Origin: a virus
Direction: 5' to 3' (one strand)
IMG/VR virus record: IMGVR_UViG_3300046028_002005
Span: 1-24,990 of that record
DNA length: 24,990 nucleotides
Part shown: one piece after another, positions 10,697 through 20,421 of the stretch
How the letters are laid out: the number at the start of each line of letters is the position of its first letter
Numbering within the stretch: the stretch's first letter is position 1
Notes under the pieces: model-generated
Told to the model about the DNA's origin: nothing
What the model saw: the letters and a program-made list of their open reading frames with translations, nothing else
The model's database searches: none
Position numbers and translations under genes: made by a program

Positions 10697-12556
10697 GTGG
10701 CAGAGAAGTCCAGTGACATCGCCAAGCGTCTAATCCTTAGTGGTGTAGCAGAGGGTTTAACTATCGAGGCAGCCACGGCTGCATCTGGTAAATCCTATAA
10801 GACTTATGAATACTATCGCAGGACCGATAAGGTCTTTGCTGACAAGATGGACCGAACACGGCTAGGTCTTAAAGATAAGAACTTTGCCTCCAGCGATGTC
10901 CACGACATAAACTTTGCAGAGTTTCGCCAAAGATACCTACACTCTCGTACCTTTCCACACCAGCAGAACCTGATAGATGTGATCGAGGGTCGTCCCCCAG
11001 GCTGGCTACATCCTAGTATGAAGTACGAACCAGGGCTGGCTAATAACAGAATCCTTCTTAACATCCCGCCTAACCACGCCAAGTCAATGACTGTGACGGT
11101 AGATTACGTCACCTGGCAGGTGTGTCAGAACCCTAACTTTCGTGTGCTGATAGTCTCTCAGACTCAGCAACTAGCAGCAGACTTTCTCTACGCCATCAAG
11201 CAACGCCTGACTCATCCAAATTATGAAGCACTCCAACAGGCTTACGCTGCTGGCGTAGGGTTTAACTCTAAGACCGCTTCTTGGCAGGCTACCCGTGTGA
11301 CCTTTGGTGATGAACTCCGTGAGTCATCTGAAAAGGACCCAAACATTGAAGCCGTTGGTATCGGTGGTCAGATCTACGGCAAGCGTGCCGATATGATTAT
11401 TGTAGACGATGCGGTGACATTAAAGAACGCTAATGAGTTTGAGAAGCAGATCCGTTGGTTAACCCAGGATGTGCGCTCCCGTCTTAACCCTACTGGTAAA
11501 TTAATTATCGTAGGTACCCGCGTTACAGCAATTGATCTTTACAAAGAACTACGCTCTGAGGACCGCTACCCTGGTGGCTTGGTACCCTGGACCTACCTGG
11601 CAATGCCAGCGTTACTGACAACAGATGATGACCCTGATAAGTGGGAAACCCTCTGGCCTGCAAGTGATGCTCCATTTGATGGGCAAGTAGAATCAGATTT
11701 GAATGAGGATGGATTATATCCACGTTGGAATGGTCGCAACCTCTATAACGAACGTCAAGCAATGGACGCATCTACTTGGGCATTGGTTTACCAACAACAA
11801 GATATCTCAGATGATGCCATCTTTGACCCAGTATGTGTACGAGGTGCTATAGATGGAATGCGTAAAGCAGGTCGTTTGGTTCCTGGTCACCCTGGTCACC
11901 CACGTGATCTCAGTGGCTTCTCTGTTATTTGTGGTCTTGATCCCGCTATGGTTGGTGATACAGCCGTCGTTTGTTACGCTATTGATCGGGTTAGTCATAA
12001 ACGCTATATCGTTGATGCTATTAAAATTACTAGGCCAACACCTGCTGCAATCCGTCAGTTAATCTTTGACTGGACTGGGCTATACCAACCTAGCGAGTGG
12101 ATTGTAGAAAAGAATGCGTTCCAATCTTTCCTTACCCAAGACGAAGGTATTAGACAAAACCTGGCCTCCCGAGGAGTGCTACTGCGGGAACACCATACTG
12201 GTACCAACAAGTGGGACTCAGGATTCGGTGTTGCATCAATGTCAACTTTGTTCGGCACCAAGCAACACGACGGTAAGCACCACAGAGACAACCTTATTCA
12301 TTTACCTTCTGACCAAACTGAAAACATTAAGGCGCTCATAGAGCAACTCATTACCTGGTCGCCTACTACTAAGGGCAAGACCGATATGGTGATGGCTCTG
12401 TGGTTCTGTGAGATCCGCGCACGCGAGATGCTCAACCAAGGTATGCACAAGACCCACCATATGAAAAACCCTTTCCTATCTCGACACGAGGTAGGCAAAC
12501 GAACAGTTATCAACATAGATGAACTGCTCGCCGAGAAAGACCGCACATTCATCTAA
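10697..12556 (+). CDS. terL: Terminase large subunit
   Basis: The 619-residue protein starts at GTG 10697 with AGAGGAG six bases upstream. The ATPase half shows a Walker A-like NIPPNHAKS (122-130), Walker B MIIVDD (233-238) and a coupling-type GTRVTA (273-278). The nuclease half shows GLDPA (Asp415), VEKN (Glu471) and TDMVMA (Asp563), the three acidic residues of the RNase H-like cleavage site. It packages the genome into the prohead and cuts it. Residues 1-55 form a helix-turn-helix-like segment (EGLTIEAATAASGKSYKTYEYY) resembling small-terminase DNA-binding domains; no separate small subunit is seen. It is the first gene of the late operon. Confidence 0.93.
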   Translation: MAEKSSDIAKRLILSGVAEGLTIEAATAASGKSYKTYEYYRRTDKVFADKMDRTRLGLKDKNFASSDVHDINFAEFRQRYLHSRTFPHQQNLIDVIEGRPPGWLHPSMKYEPGLANNRILLNIPPNHAKSMTVTVDYVTWQVCQNPNFRVLIVSQTQQLAADFLYAIKQRLTHPNYEALQQAYAAGVGFNSKTASWQATRVTFGDELRESSEKDPNIEAVGIGGQIYGKRADMIIVDDAVTLKNANEFEKQIRWLTQDVRSRLNPTGKLIIVGTRVTAIDLYKELRSEDRYPGGLVPWTYLAMPALLTTDDDPDKWETLWPASDAPFDGQVESDLNEDGLYPRWNGRNLYNERQAMDASTWALVYQQQDISDDAIFDPVCVRGAIDGMRKAGRLVPGHPGHPRDLSGFSVICGLDPAMVGDTAVVCYAIDRVSHKRYIVDAIKITRPTPAAIRQLIFDWTGLYQPSEWIVEKNAFQSFLTQDEGIRQNLASRGVLLREHHTGTNKWDSGFGVASMSTLFGTKQHDGKHHRDNLIHLPSDQTENIKALIEQLITWSPTTKGKTDMVMALWFCEIRAREMLNQGMHKTHHMKNPFLSRHEVGKRTVINIDELLAEKDRTFI

Positions 12557-12569
12557 CAAGGAGATAACT

Positions 12570-13025
12570 ATGCCAAAAGGAATTGATCCAAAGGCTTACG
12601 CTGCAAGAGTCACTAAGGCTAAGAAAGTTATAGCAGCAATGGACCCTGCAATGAAAGCAAAGATTAAAGATATGTACCCAAAGATTTCAAAAGAACAAGT
12701 TGCTAGACAAGCAATGGGTGGAAAAGATATTTCATCTATGGAGAAAAGAATGAAGTCAGTAGCAGACCGTAAGAAAAAAATGACTGCTGAAATGAATGCA
12801 TTTGGAAAAACACGTACACCATCAAAGGCTGTTAAAACTCCAATGCCTAAGACAGCAACTAAGGCTCCAGCAAAGCCAACTACAAAGGCTAAGACACTTA
12901 CAGGTCCTGCTGCTGTACGAGAACTGCAACGTCAGGTTTCACCTGCTGGTGTCAAGAAGGCAGAGATGGATGCTAAAAAAGCCATTGCTAAGAAGTACCC
13001 AGGATTAACTAAAAAGTCTAAGTAA
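12570..13025 (+). CDS. Lysine/alanine-rich basic protein
   Basis: From ATG 12570, with AAGGAG seven bases upstream, the product is 151 residues; a longer in-frame start at 12519 lies inside terL and is rejected. It is very rich in Lys, Ala, Pro and Thr. A helical N-terminal part (AYAARVTKAKKVIAAMDPAM) is followed by an AKAPAKPTTKAK-type low-complexity stretch (about 85-115) and a basic end. The composition is like histone H1-type or nucleoid-binding tails. Sitting between terminase and portal, it may bind packaged DNA or aid packaging; this is inference. Confidence 0.7.
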   Translation: MPKGIDPKAYAARVTKAKKVIAAMDPAMKAKIKDMYPKISKEQVARQAMGGKDISSMEKRMKSVADRKKKMTAEMNAFGKTRTPSKAVKTPMPKTATKAPAKPTTKAKTLTGPAAVRELQRQVSPAGVKKAEMDAKKAIAKKYPGLTKKSK

Positions 13026-13034
13026 GGAACCCCA

Positions 13035-14792
13035 TTGTTATCAACTAAAGAGGTAGTAGCCAAGGTTAATCGCCTTCAAACACGCTACGCCGCACGTGAT
13101 CAGAGAATGCGTGATGTGCTCTCTGTACGTCAAGGAGACATCAGCAAGGTTTATCCTGCAATGTTTTCGGAGGAATACCCAAAGCCTCTAGTTGCTAACT
13201 TCATTGACGTAGCAGCGCGTGACCTTGCAGAAGCAATGGCACCGCTACCATCATTTAACTGTGCTGCAACCAATATGGTTTCAGATTCAGCACGCAAGGC
13301 TGCAGATACTCGCACTCGTATTGTTAATCATTACATCAGTGCATCTGAACTACAAATTCAAATGTATACTGGTGCTGATTGGTTTAATACCTACGGTATG
13401 TTGCCAGCACTTGTAGAGATGGACTACGAGACAAACAATCCTCGTATTCGTTTGCTTAATCCTTTTGGTACTTACCCTGAGATTGATCGCTTTGGTCGCA
13501 CTATCTCTCTTACTCAGGTAATGGCATCTGATGCTGAGACATTAGCAATGCAGTATCCAGAGTTCTATGACCAGATTATGCCAAAGAATGTGTACTCACC
13601 TGGTTCTCCTTATGTATCTCTAGTTCGCTATCACGATGCAGACCAAGACTTAATCTTTATTCCAGAGCGTAAGAACCTAGTACTCTCAAACATCCCGAAC
13701 CCTATTGGTAAGTGTATGGCACGTGTTGCTATGCGCTCATCCATTGACGGTGAAGCACGTGGACAGTTTGATGATGTTCTATCAGTTCAACTTGCTCGTG
13801 CTCGCTTTGCAGTATTGCAAATCCAAGCAGCAGAAAAATCTATTCAAGCACCTATTGCTATTCCACAAGATGTGCAAGAACTTGCTCTTGGTCCTGATGC
13901 AATTATGCGTTCTGCTAATCCACAAGGCATTCGTCGTGTTCCATTGGAACTACCACCTGGAGTCTTCCAAGAGTCAGGTGTACTAGAGCGTGAACTACGC
14001 TTAGGTTCTCGTTACCCAGAGGTTCGCTCAGGTAACATTGATGCATCTATCGTTACAGGTCGTGGCGTTCAAGCGTTACAAGCAGGCTTTGATACACAGA
14101 TCAAATCAGCACAAGCACAGTTTGCTAGATTGTTTACAGACCTTGCTTCTCTTTGCTTTGAAGTAGATGAGAAGATCTTTGGTTCTATGCCAAAGGAAAT
14201 CAAGGGCGTAGATGATGGTACTCCGTTTAATATGAAGTACATTCCATCACGTCAAATTGATGGTAACTACGGTGTAGATGTTCGCTACGGAATTATGTCT
14301 GGTATGGATCCTAACCGTGCCATCATTGCTTTACTACAAATGCGTTCAGACAAACTCGTATCTCGTGACTATGTACGTCGTGAGATTCCAATGGAGTTAA
14401 ACGTAACGCAGGAGGAACAGCGTGTTGACATTGAAGAAATGCGCGATTCTTTGCGTGTTGCTGTTGCTCAGTATGCTCAGGCAATACCAGCCCTTGCAGC
14501 GCAAGGCCAAGATCCATCTCAAATCATTACTCGTATTGCAGAAGTTATTCAAGGCCGTCAAAAGGGTCTTCAATTAGAAACTATTATTGGTAAGGCATTT
14601 GCTCCAGAGCCTGCACCAGAGATGCCAGTAGCACCAGAATTAATGCAAGGTGCACCTCAACTTCCAGCAGCAGGTGCGATCAACGCCCCAGCCTCAGCGC
14701 AACCTCCACAAGAACAAGGTGGAATGGCCCCTGCTGCTGGTCAACGTCCAGATATAGCAAACCTACTAGCCGCCATTGGCGGGGCAGCATAA
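13035..14792 (+). CDS. Portal protein
   Basis: A 585-residue protein directly follows the terminase block. The start is TTG 13035, with AAGGA about seven bases upstream. The sequence has the portal-like order of an N-terminal helical part, a beta-rich wing (NPRIRLLNPFGTYPEID), a long helical stem region rich in Arg/Gln (about 330-400) and a crown with many Gln/Ala. It ends in a Pro/Ala/Gln-rich tail (about 515-575) that is probably disordered. The dodecameric ring would sit at one capsid vertex and dock terminase. Assignment rests on position, size and general pattern rather than a single diagnostic motif. Confidence 0.8.
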   Translation: MLSTKEVVAKVNRLQTRYAARDQRMRDVLSVRQGDISKVYPAMFSEEYPKPLVANFIDVAARDLAEAMAPLPSFNCAATNMVSDSARKAADTRTRIVNHYISASELQIQMYTGADWFNTYGMLPALVEMDYETNNPRIRLLNPFGTYPEIDRFGRTISLTQVMASDAETLAMQYPEFYDQIMPKNVYSPGSPYVSLVRYHDADQDLIFIPERKNLVLSNIPNPIGKCMARVAMRSSIDGEARGQFDDVLSVQLARARFAVLQIQAAEKSIQAPIAIPQDVQELALGPDAIMRSANPQGIRRVPLELPPGVFQESGVLERELRLGSRYPEVRSGNIDASIVTGRGVQALQAGFDTQIKSAQAQFARLFTDLASLCFEVDEKIFGSMPKEIKGVDDGTPFNMKYIPSRQIDGNYGVDVRYGIMSGMDPNRAIIALLQMRSDKLVSRDYVRREIPMELNVTQEEQRVDIEEMRDSLRVAVAQYAQAIPALAAQGQDPSQIITRIAEVIQGRQKGLQLETIIGKAFAPEPAPEMPVAPELMQGAPQLPAAGAINAPASAQPPQEQGGMAPAAGQRPDIANLLAAIGGAA

Positions 14793-14807
14793 AGAGGGGG
14801 TGTAAAT

Positions 14808-14951
14808 ATGAACAAAGGATCACGTGCAGCAGCACCAATGTCAAAGCCAGTCGAAGGCAAGAAAGATACTTCTAAGCCAGCAGGACCAGGCAAGGTTGTA
14901 CCATCAACAATGCCAGCAGGTCGTCGCGGCAACGCAGTAAAAAAGGGTTAA
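14808..14951 (+). CDS. Small basic hypothetical protein, 47 residues
   Basis: ATG 14808 is preceded by GAGGGGG at good spacing. The product is rich in Lys, Ala, Pro and Gly (SKPVEGKKDTSKPAGPGK) and looks disordered. It resembles the tail of the basic protein upstream of the portal and may likewise contact DNA. No homologue is recognised. Confidence 0.6.
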   Translation: MNKGSRAAAPMSKPVEGKKDTSKPAGPGKVVPSTMPAGRRGNAVKKG

Positions 14952-14979
14952 TCTATTTTAATTAACGGAGGTATTGGGC

Positions 14980-15201
14980 GTGGATAATAATAACGATGTT
15001 CCACGTCCAATACACTTCGCTGATTTTCTAGTAACCCTTGCAGGTTTATTACATAACATACTCAGTTCACTACAAACATTTACAGAAGAGTTAATGGAAA
15101 TAGCAATCTATAATGCTAACCGTAACTCTAAAGTAAACAAAGTGTGGGAACAATTTACAAATGATTTAGAAAAGATACAGGAGGAAACCGATGGCAGATA
15201 A
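14980..15201 (+). CDS. Hypothetical helical protein, 73 residues
   Basis: GTG 14980 is eight bases after GGAGG and is preferred to the in-frame TTG 14974, which is too close. After a polar start (DNNNDVPRP) comes an amphipathic to hydrophobic helix FADFLVTLAGLLHNILSSLQTF, then a charged coiled-coil-like end. It could be a small head-assembly or membrane-associated factor. It overlaps the next gene by eleven bases. Confidence 0.65.
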   Translation: MDNNNDVPRPIHFADFLVTLAGLLHNILSSLQTFTEELMEIAIYNANRNSKVNKVWEQFTNDLEKIQEETDGR

Positions 15202-15595
15202 CCCAATCAGGGGCGTATCAGGTCCTGGCAAATTCTCTGTACGTACAGATCTACCAGCATCACAAAATTATGGTGACCGTAAGGCTATGGCAGAACAAAT
15301 AGCAGGAGCACCTACCGCTAGAACACCAGACGTTCGCGGGTTACCTACAGGTCAAGTTCAGGCTGCAGCACAGGCTGCACCACAACCACCTATCACAGAA
15401 TTATTTGCACCAACCCAACGTCCTAACGAGCCAATCACTTCAGGTGTAGCGGTAGGACCAGGCCCAGGACCAGAGGTAATGGGCTATAACGGACAGTCAG
15501 AAAAACTATCTGACATTTTATCTCAGATGCTTCCATACGATACAGATGGTGAAATAGCAATTCTTTATCAGCAAGCCGTATCCAGAGGTCTGTAA
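15191..15595 (+). CDS. Hypothetical proline/alanine-rich protein, 134 residues
   Basis: ATG 15191 follows AGGAGG at a spacing of five or six. The first 95 residues are Pro/Ala/Gln/Gly-rich and likely flexible. The last 35 (SEKLSDILSQMLPYDTDGEIAILYQQAV) form a compact helical end. Its stop overlaps the start of the giant gene (TAATG), so the two may be made in a fixed ratio. Position suggests a virion or assembly protein; no family is recognised. Confidence 0.65.
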   Translation: MADNPIRGVSGPGKFSVRTDLPASQNYGDRKAMAEQIAGAPTARTPDVRGLPTGQVQAAAQAAPQPPITELFAPTQRPNEPITSGVAVGPGPGPEVMGYNGQSEKLSDILSQMLPYDTDGEIAILYQQAVSRGL

Positions 15596-18500
15596 TGGCA
15601 GAAACGCCAAAGAACTCTAACCTTGCTCAAGCAGCATTTCGTGCAGGATTAAATCCGTCACAGACACGTCAGATTGATGGCCTTGCTTCAGCATTGTCTA
15701 CACATCAGCGTCTATCTGATTTACCACAGCAGTATGCAGCAGAAGAGTTTAACAAACTACCTAACAACAAGAAGCAATCTCTTGTATCAATGACTGGTAC
15801 TAGCAAACAAGATAACGACCCAAATCGTTCCTGGCTAGAAACTGGTGCTCACTACGCATTTAGTCCTTTCAAAGTAGCAGCAAAGACTTTGTTCGATGCA
15901 CTCGATTACGCATCAGATACTATGACTCGTGTCTATCGTACTGGTGCTATCGCTGCTAATGAGAACATTAACTTCGGTGATGCTTGGGGCAAAGCAGGTC
16001 GTGACGGTGAGAACGTATTCATCCAAGACCGTATAAACACAGCAACATCTCGTTATGGCGCAGCACGTGTAAACGTAGCCAAGCGCATTGCTGCAGGTGT
16101 TGCTCCAGAAATTATCTTTGCAGAAGCACAGAACGAAGAAGAAAAGCAAATTGCTGCACAGGCACAGCAGAGCGAAACAGGCGAGATTATTGATCCGCTA
16201 CTTCGTGATGCACTTGCAGAAGTAAATGCTGCTAAGTATTCTCCAGGTCGTCAGATTGCAAACCTATTCTTACCTCAAGATTTAGAGGGTAAAGGTCCAC
16301 TCTACTCTTGGATCTCAGGTTCAGTAGATGCTTCATACAGAATCTTTATGGACCCAACACTTGCATTAGGCAAGGCTCGTAAGATTTATCTTGGTGGCTC
16401 ACAGGCTCTTAAAGTTACTGGCAAGTATGCAGCAACTGCAAAACTTGGTAGTGCTCAAAAGGTATCTAAGTATTTTGATACTACAGATATCTTTGGTACA
16501 AAAAATGTACAGAACCTATGGACAGATTACACAAACCTTTTTACTAAGTATGCTGCTGCAAAGACAACTGATGAAGTTGTTACAGCACGCACAGCACTTA
16601 ACGATCTAGTACCAGAACTAAAAGATGACTTTATTGTTTCCTTTAAGTCTTTTGGCGAAAAGGAATTTGGTGGTGTCTGGGACCTAGATACTGCTAAGGC
16701 TTACCTATCAGATGCCTCAAAGGTTGAGTCTATGCTTTATGGTCAGGCTGGTGCTCGCATCAAGTTAGCACCACGTATGACTCCAGCGCGTAAGGCGCGA
16801 GTGCTTGCCCTAACTACTGGACGACGTGTATTTGATTTGGATAAAGACTCTCGTGCTCTTATTCAGACAATGGAATTAACAGATGATGCAGCATTGCTTC
16901 AGGCTGTTGTAGGCAGTGAGACACTATCTCCAGCCCAAGCAGGCGTAACACTTGCTGGTGAAATTATTAAATCACGCCAGAACATTAAACGATTTACTCC
17001 AGAGTATTTTGCTAATCGTATTGACCGTATCAAAGCCAAGTTCACACCTATTGCTTCCCTGATAGATGATGAAGCATTTGACCACGCATCAAAGACAGCG
17101 CCACAAGATTTCTTCCGTTACTCACGTATGGCTCTGGGTTCATATCACGCTAAGGCATTTACTGAAATCTATTCATCAGCAGATCTTGGTCAACGCAAGG
17201 CAATGATGAAGGGTATTCAATCAACAGTTGGAAACCTTATTGGATTAGATAAGACTGATGGCGGACGTAAGTTACTCAAGGCTCTATCAGATGACGCATA
17301 CGCAGGTGTAGCATATTCAGCACGTGGTGCAGATGGTGCTGTTCCTTCAGTAGTTAACGGTATAGACAGTGCACTATATCCTGCACAGACATCTAACCTT
17401 TCTCGTGTTATCGGTCTTCGTGATATGCAACGCTTTGCAGGTCGTGAGAGTTTCTTTAGTAGAGTTCTAGGTGTTCAGTATAGCGCTGCTGCAGATGGCG
17501 TAATTGATGCCTGGACATTCGGAACTATTGCTGGACCTCGTTTCCCAGTACGTAACGCTATTGAAGATTACACAATGGGTATTCTTAATGGTCAGTCTAT
17601 TCTTAGAACTGCACAAGCACGCAGAACAGCAACTAAGGTTCGCCTAGGATCTGGACAAGATCTAGGTATGATTAATCGAGTTGTTAAGCGCAAGGACCAA
17701 GAGTATTTCAAGACTCGTCTTGCTGCAGTTGATGGTCAATCAGGTGCTATTGATGACCTTGTTAAAAAAGGTATTCTTAAAGAACAAGATATAACTGCTT
17801 ATCGCAATATGACACCACAGCAACAGTTAACTCAACGCCGTATTATTATGGCAGAGGCTTTTATGAAGGCTAAGATTGATGATGTTGCTAATGCTGATAT
17901 CTTGGAAAAGGTACCAAGTCACATCAAGGACTTTGTTAAGTACGGTAACCTAGAAGCGCTACTGCGTGGAGCAGGTGAAGGTGCATCTAATGCAGTCAAT
18001 GGACTTAACGCCTCTTCACGTGCGATAGCAACTGCAGACCGTAATGGCAAGACAATAGCACTTAACATTAACGATACTGCAATGCGTCCAATTCGTGGAA
18101 GTGCAATTGGACAGAAGTCTCTTATTGATGACCAAGGCAAACTTGCCTGGGGTTGGAACATTCTTATACGTGGAACTGATGACATTGGTCAACGCGGTAT
18201 TCAACTCTTTGACGATAAGATTACACAACAAGAGTTTGTGGCTCAGTTAGCACCATACATTGATTCACTTGGAGATGAAGTACCATCAATCCTGATACGA
18301 TATTCAGATCCAAACTACACATCACAGCAGCACGCAGCAGCCATTTATGATGATCTAAAGAATCTATTCAGTCGTCAAGATGGAAAGTCTGTTAATATGG
18401 ACTTACTAAGTAAGATTCGTAAAACAGATGCAGATGGTAAGGCTTACATAGATTTAGAAGACTTTAACCTAGACGATCTACCAACAAGCATTGAAGATCT

Positions 18501-20421
18501 TCCAGCATCTGTAGCAGGACCTACGTTTATCCCAGTAATGGAAAGCAAGAACATCTTTACTGACATATCTAAGCGTGGTTGGACCTGGATGGGTGAGGCA
18601 AATGCACGTTTCTCACGTGAACCACAGGTAGTTAATGCTGCAGTTCGCTACTATGACGAACTTAATGCACCTGGTGGCTACGCAGAAGACTTAATTAACC
18701 AGTATACCAAGGGAATTGTAGGCTCTACAGCACGTGAATCAGCAACAGATGCTGCAAAAGCACAAGTTGTACGCATATCTGAAGAACTTGCACTGGAATC
18801 TACGCTTGCATTTGTGGATAACCCTGCACTTCGTACACAGTTAGCGTGGTCAGCACGTAACTTTGCTCGTTTCTATCGTGCAACTGAGGACTTCTATCGT
18901 CGTTTGTACCGTACTGCTAAGTATAACCCAGAGGCTATACAGAAAGCAGCACTAACTTATGAAGGCATAAGCCATTCTGGGTTCGTACAGAAGGATGACC
19001 AAGGAGAAGCGTACTTTATTTACCCTGGGTTGGCTCCAGTATACGGTGCAATGAAGAAAGCACTAGACGTATTTGGTCTTGGAGATAATTTTGTTGCACC
19101 AATGCCATTAGAGTTTAGTGGAAAGTTAAAGATGCTTACACCATCCTTTGACCCTGAGTCTTGGGCACCAACATTTTCTGGTCCATTAGCAGCAGTGCCA
19201 ATGAAACTAGTTTATTCTATAATTCCATCTCTTGCTAAGTCAGAGAATGCAATTATGGCCCGCGCTGGTAAGGAACTTGGTTCAGTACAACGTGCAACTC
19301 TTGGTCCTATTGGTGAAGACCAGGGACTTCTTGCTTCAATGGTACCAGCACACGTTAATAGATTACTTGCTCGTCTTAATAAGGATGAGCGTGAGTCACA
19401 ATATGCATCAGCATTTCGTAAGGCTGTTACATACCTTGAAGCAGCAGGTGCAACACCAGGTGCAGATGCAACTCCAGGTGAAACAAAGGCGTATCAAGAA
19501 GCGTTAGAGTCAACAGTTCAAAACATTCTTAGTGTTCGCTTTGTTGCAGGATTCTTTGCTCCAGCAAGCCCATCAGTCTCGCTCAAGTCAGATATGGCAG
19601 AGTGGGCACGTGATAATGGCAGTGTTAACTTCAAGCAGACCTGGAACAAACTGATTAACAAGTACGCTGAGCAGGGTTCAGAAGACCCATACGGCGAAGC
19701 AATGGGCGATTGGGTAAAGTACTTCCCTAATCAGATTCCATTTACTGTTAATGAGTCAGATCCACAGGTATTGCCTTACTTCCAGTCTAGTAATGCAGCC
19801 TCTAAGTGGGTAGATGACAACCGTGCTTTGGTCAAGAAGTACCCACAGGGTTCAGCGTTCTTGATTCCAAATACTGGTGAGTTTACCTACGATGCGTACC
19901 AGACATTAATGAATAACGGCTATCGCCAGAAGAAGTTAATTGGTGATTACCTCAAAGAAGTATCAGTAGCCAAAGATGAGCAACTTTATTACTCACAAAA
20001 GGCTATTCGTGATCAGGCGCTTACTGAAGTATTTAGTGATCGTCAACGTAGTATCATTAACGATAACTGGCAATCTTGGTCTAAGGAATTTCTAGCAGCA
20101 CGACCACTACTTCGTATGGAGTTTGCTAGTGCAGCAGAAAATACCATCAAGCGTGACGCAGCATTTGCTGATCTACGTAAGATGATTGCAGAACCAAACC
20201 TTACTGGGTCTACTATTGATCGTTTACGTGAAATGGTACGTGAGTATGATGACTATGAAATCATCACTACTACCCAGTATAACTCAAGTTCAGACCGTGA
20301 TATTAAAATACGTAAGTCCTATAAAGAATCATTAAGACTACGCTTGCAGGAGATTGCAGCAGGAGATCCTAATGCAACGTCCACATACAGCGTTCTATTT
20401 AGCAGATTGATTGGTGACTAA
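15595..20421 (+). CDS. Giant hypothetical virion protein, 1608 residues
   Basis: By far the longest gene in the window, it begins in a TAATG overlap and ends in one. The protein is alanine-rich, largely helical with many charged residues, and has no obvious membrane helix or signal peptide. I find no Walker, protease or lysozyme motif with certainty. A region around 850-960 (WGWNILIRGTDDIGQRGIQ, then IRYSDPNY) looks more globular and beta-containing. The gene lies between portal and scaffold, where some phages place MuF-like or internal ejection proteins, rather than after the tail genes where tape measures lie. An internal virion or ejection protein is the best guess; a tape measure is the alternative. 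Confidence 0.6.
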   Translation: MAETPKNSNLAQAAFRAGLNPSQTRQIDGLASALSTHQRLSDLPQQYAAEEFNKLPNNKKQSLVSMTGTSKQDNDPNRSWLETGAHYAFSPFKVAAKTLFDALDYASDTMTRVYRTGAIAANENINFGDAWGKAGRDGENVFIQDRINTATSRYGAARVNVAKRIAAGVAPEIIFAEAQNEEEKQIAAQAQQSETGEIIDPLLRDALAEVNAAKYSPGRQIANLFLPQDLEGKGPLYSWISGSVDASYRIFMDPTLALGKARKIYLGGSQALKVTGKYAATAKLGSAQKVSKYFDTTDIFGTKNVQNLWTDYTNLFTKYAAAKTTDEVVTARTALNDLVPELKDDFIVSFKSFGEKEFGGVWDLDTAKAYLSDASKVESMLYGQAGARIKLAPRMTPARKARVLALTTGRRVFDLDKDSRALIQTMELTDDAALLQAVVGSETLSPAQAGVTLAGEIIKSRQNIKRFTPEYFANRIDRIKAKFTPIASLIDDEAFDHASKTAPQDFFRYSRMALGSYHAKAFTEIYSSADLGQRKAMMKGIQSTVGNLIGLDKTDGGRKLLKALSDDAYAGVAYSARGADGAVPSVVNGIDSALYPAQTSNLSRVIGLRDMQRFAGRESFFSRVLGVQYSAAADGVIDAWTFGTIAGPRFPVRNAIEDYTMGILNGQSILRTAQARRTATKVRLGSGQDLGMINRVVKRKDQEYFKTRLAAVDGQSGAIDDLVKKGILKEQDITAYRNMTPQQQLTQRRIIMAEAFMKAKIDDVANADILEKVPSHIKDFVKYGNLEALLRGAGEGASNAVNGLNASSRAIATADRNGKTIALNINDTAMRPIRGSAIGQKSLIDDQGKLAWGWNILIRGTDDIGQRGIQLFDDKITQQEFVAQLAPYIDSLGDEVPSILIRYSDPNYTSQQHAAAIYDDLKNLFSRQDGKSVNMDLLSKIRKTDADGKAYIDLEDFNLDDLPTSIEDLPASVAGPTFIPVMESKNIFTDISKRGWTWMGEANARFSREPQVVNAAVRYYDELNAPGGYAEDLINQYTKGIVGSTARESATDAAKAQVVRISEELALESTLAFVDNPALRTQLAWSARNFARFYRATEDFYRRLYRTAKYNPEAIQKAALTYEGISHSGFVQKDDQGEAYFIYPGLAPVYGAMKKALDVFGLGDNFVAPMPLEFSGKLKMLTPSFDPESWAPTFSGPLAAVPMKLVYSIIPSLAKSENAIMARAGKELGSVQRATLGPIGEDQGLLASMVPAHVNRLLARLNKDERESQYASAFRKAVTYLEAAGATPGADATPGETKAYQEALESTVQNILSVRFVAGFFAPASPSVSLKSDMAEWARDNGSVNFKQTWNKLINKYAEQGSEDPYGEAMGDWVKYFPNQIPFTVNESDPQVLPYFQSSNAASKWVDDNRALVKKYPQGSAFLIPNTGEFTYDAYQTLMNNGYRQKKLIGDYLKEVSVAKDEQLYYSQKAIRDQALTEVFSDRQRSIINDNWQSWSKEFLAARPLLRMEFASAAENTIKRDAAFADLRKMIAEPNLTGSTIDRLREMVREYDDYEIITTTQYNSSSDRDIKIRKSYKESLRLRLQEIAAGDPNATSTYSVLFSRLIGD

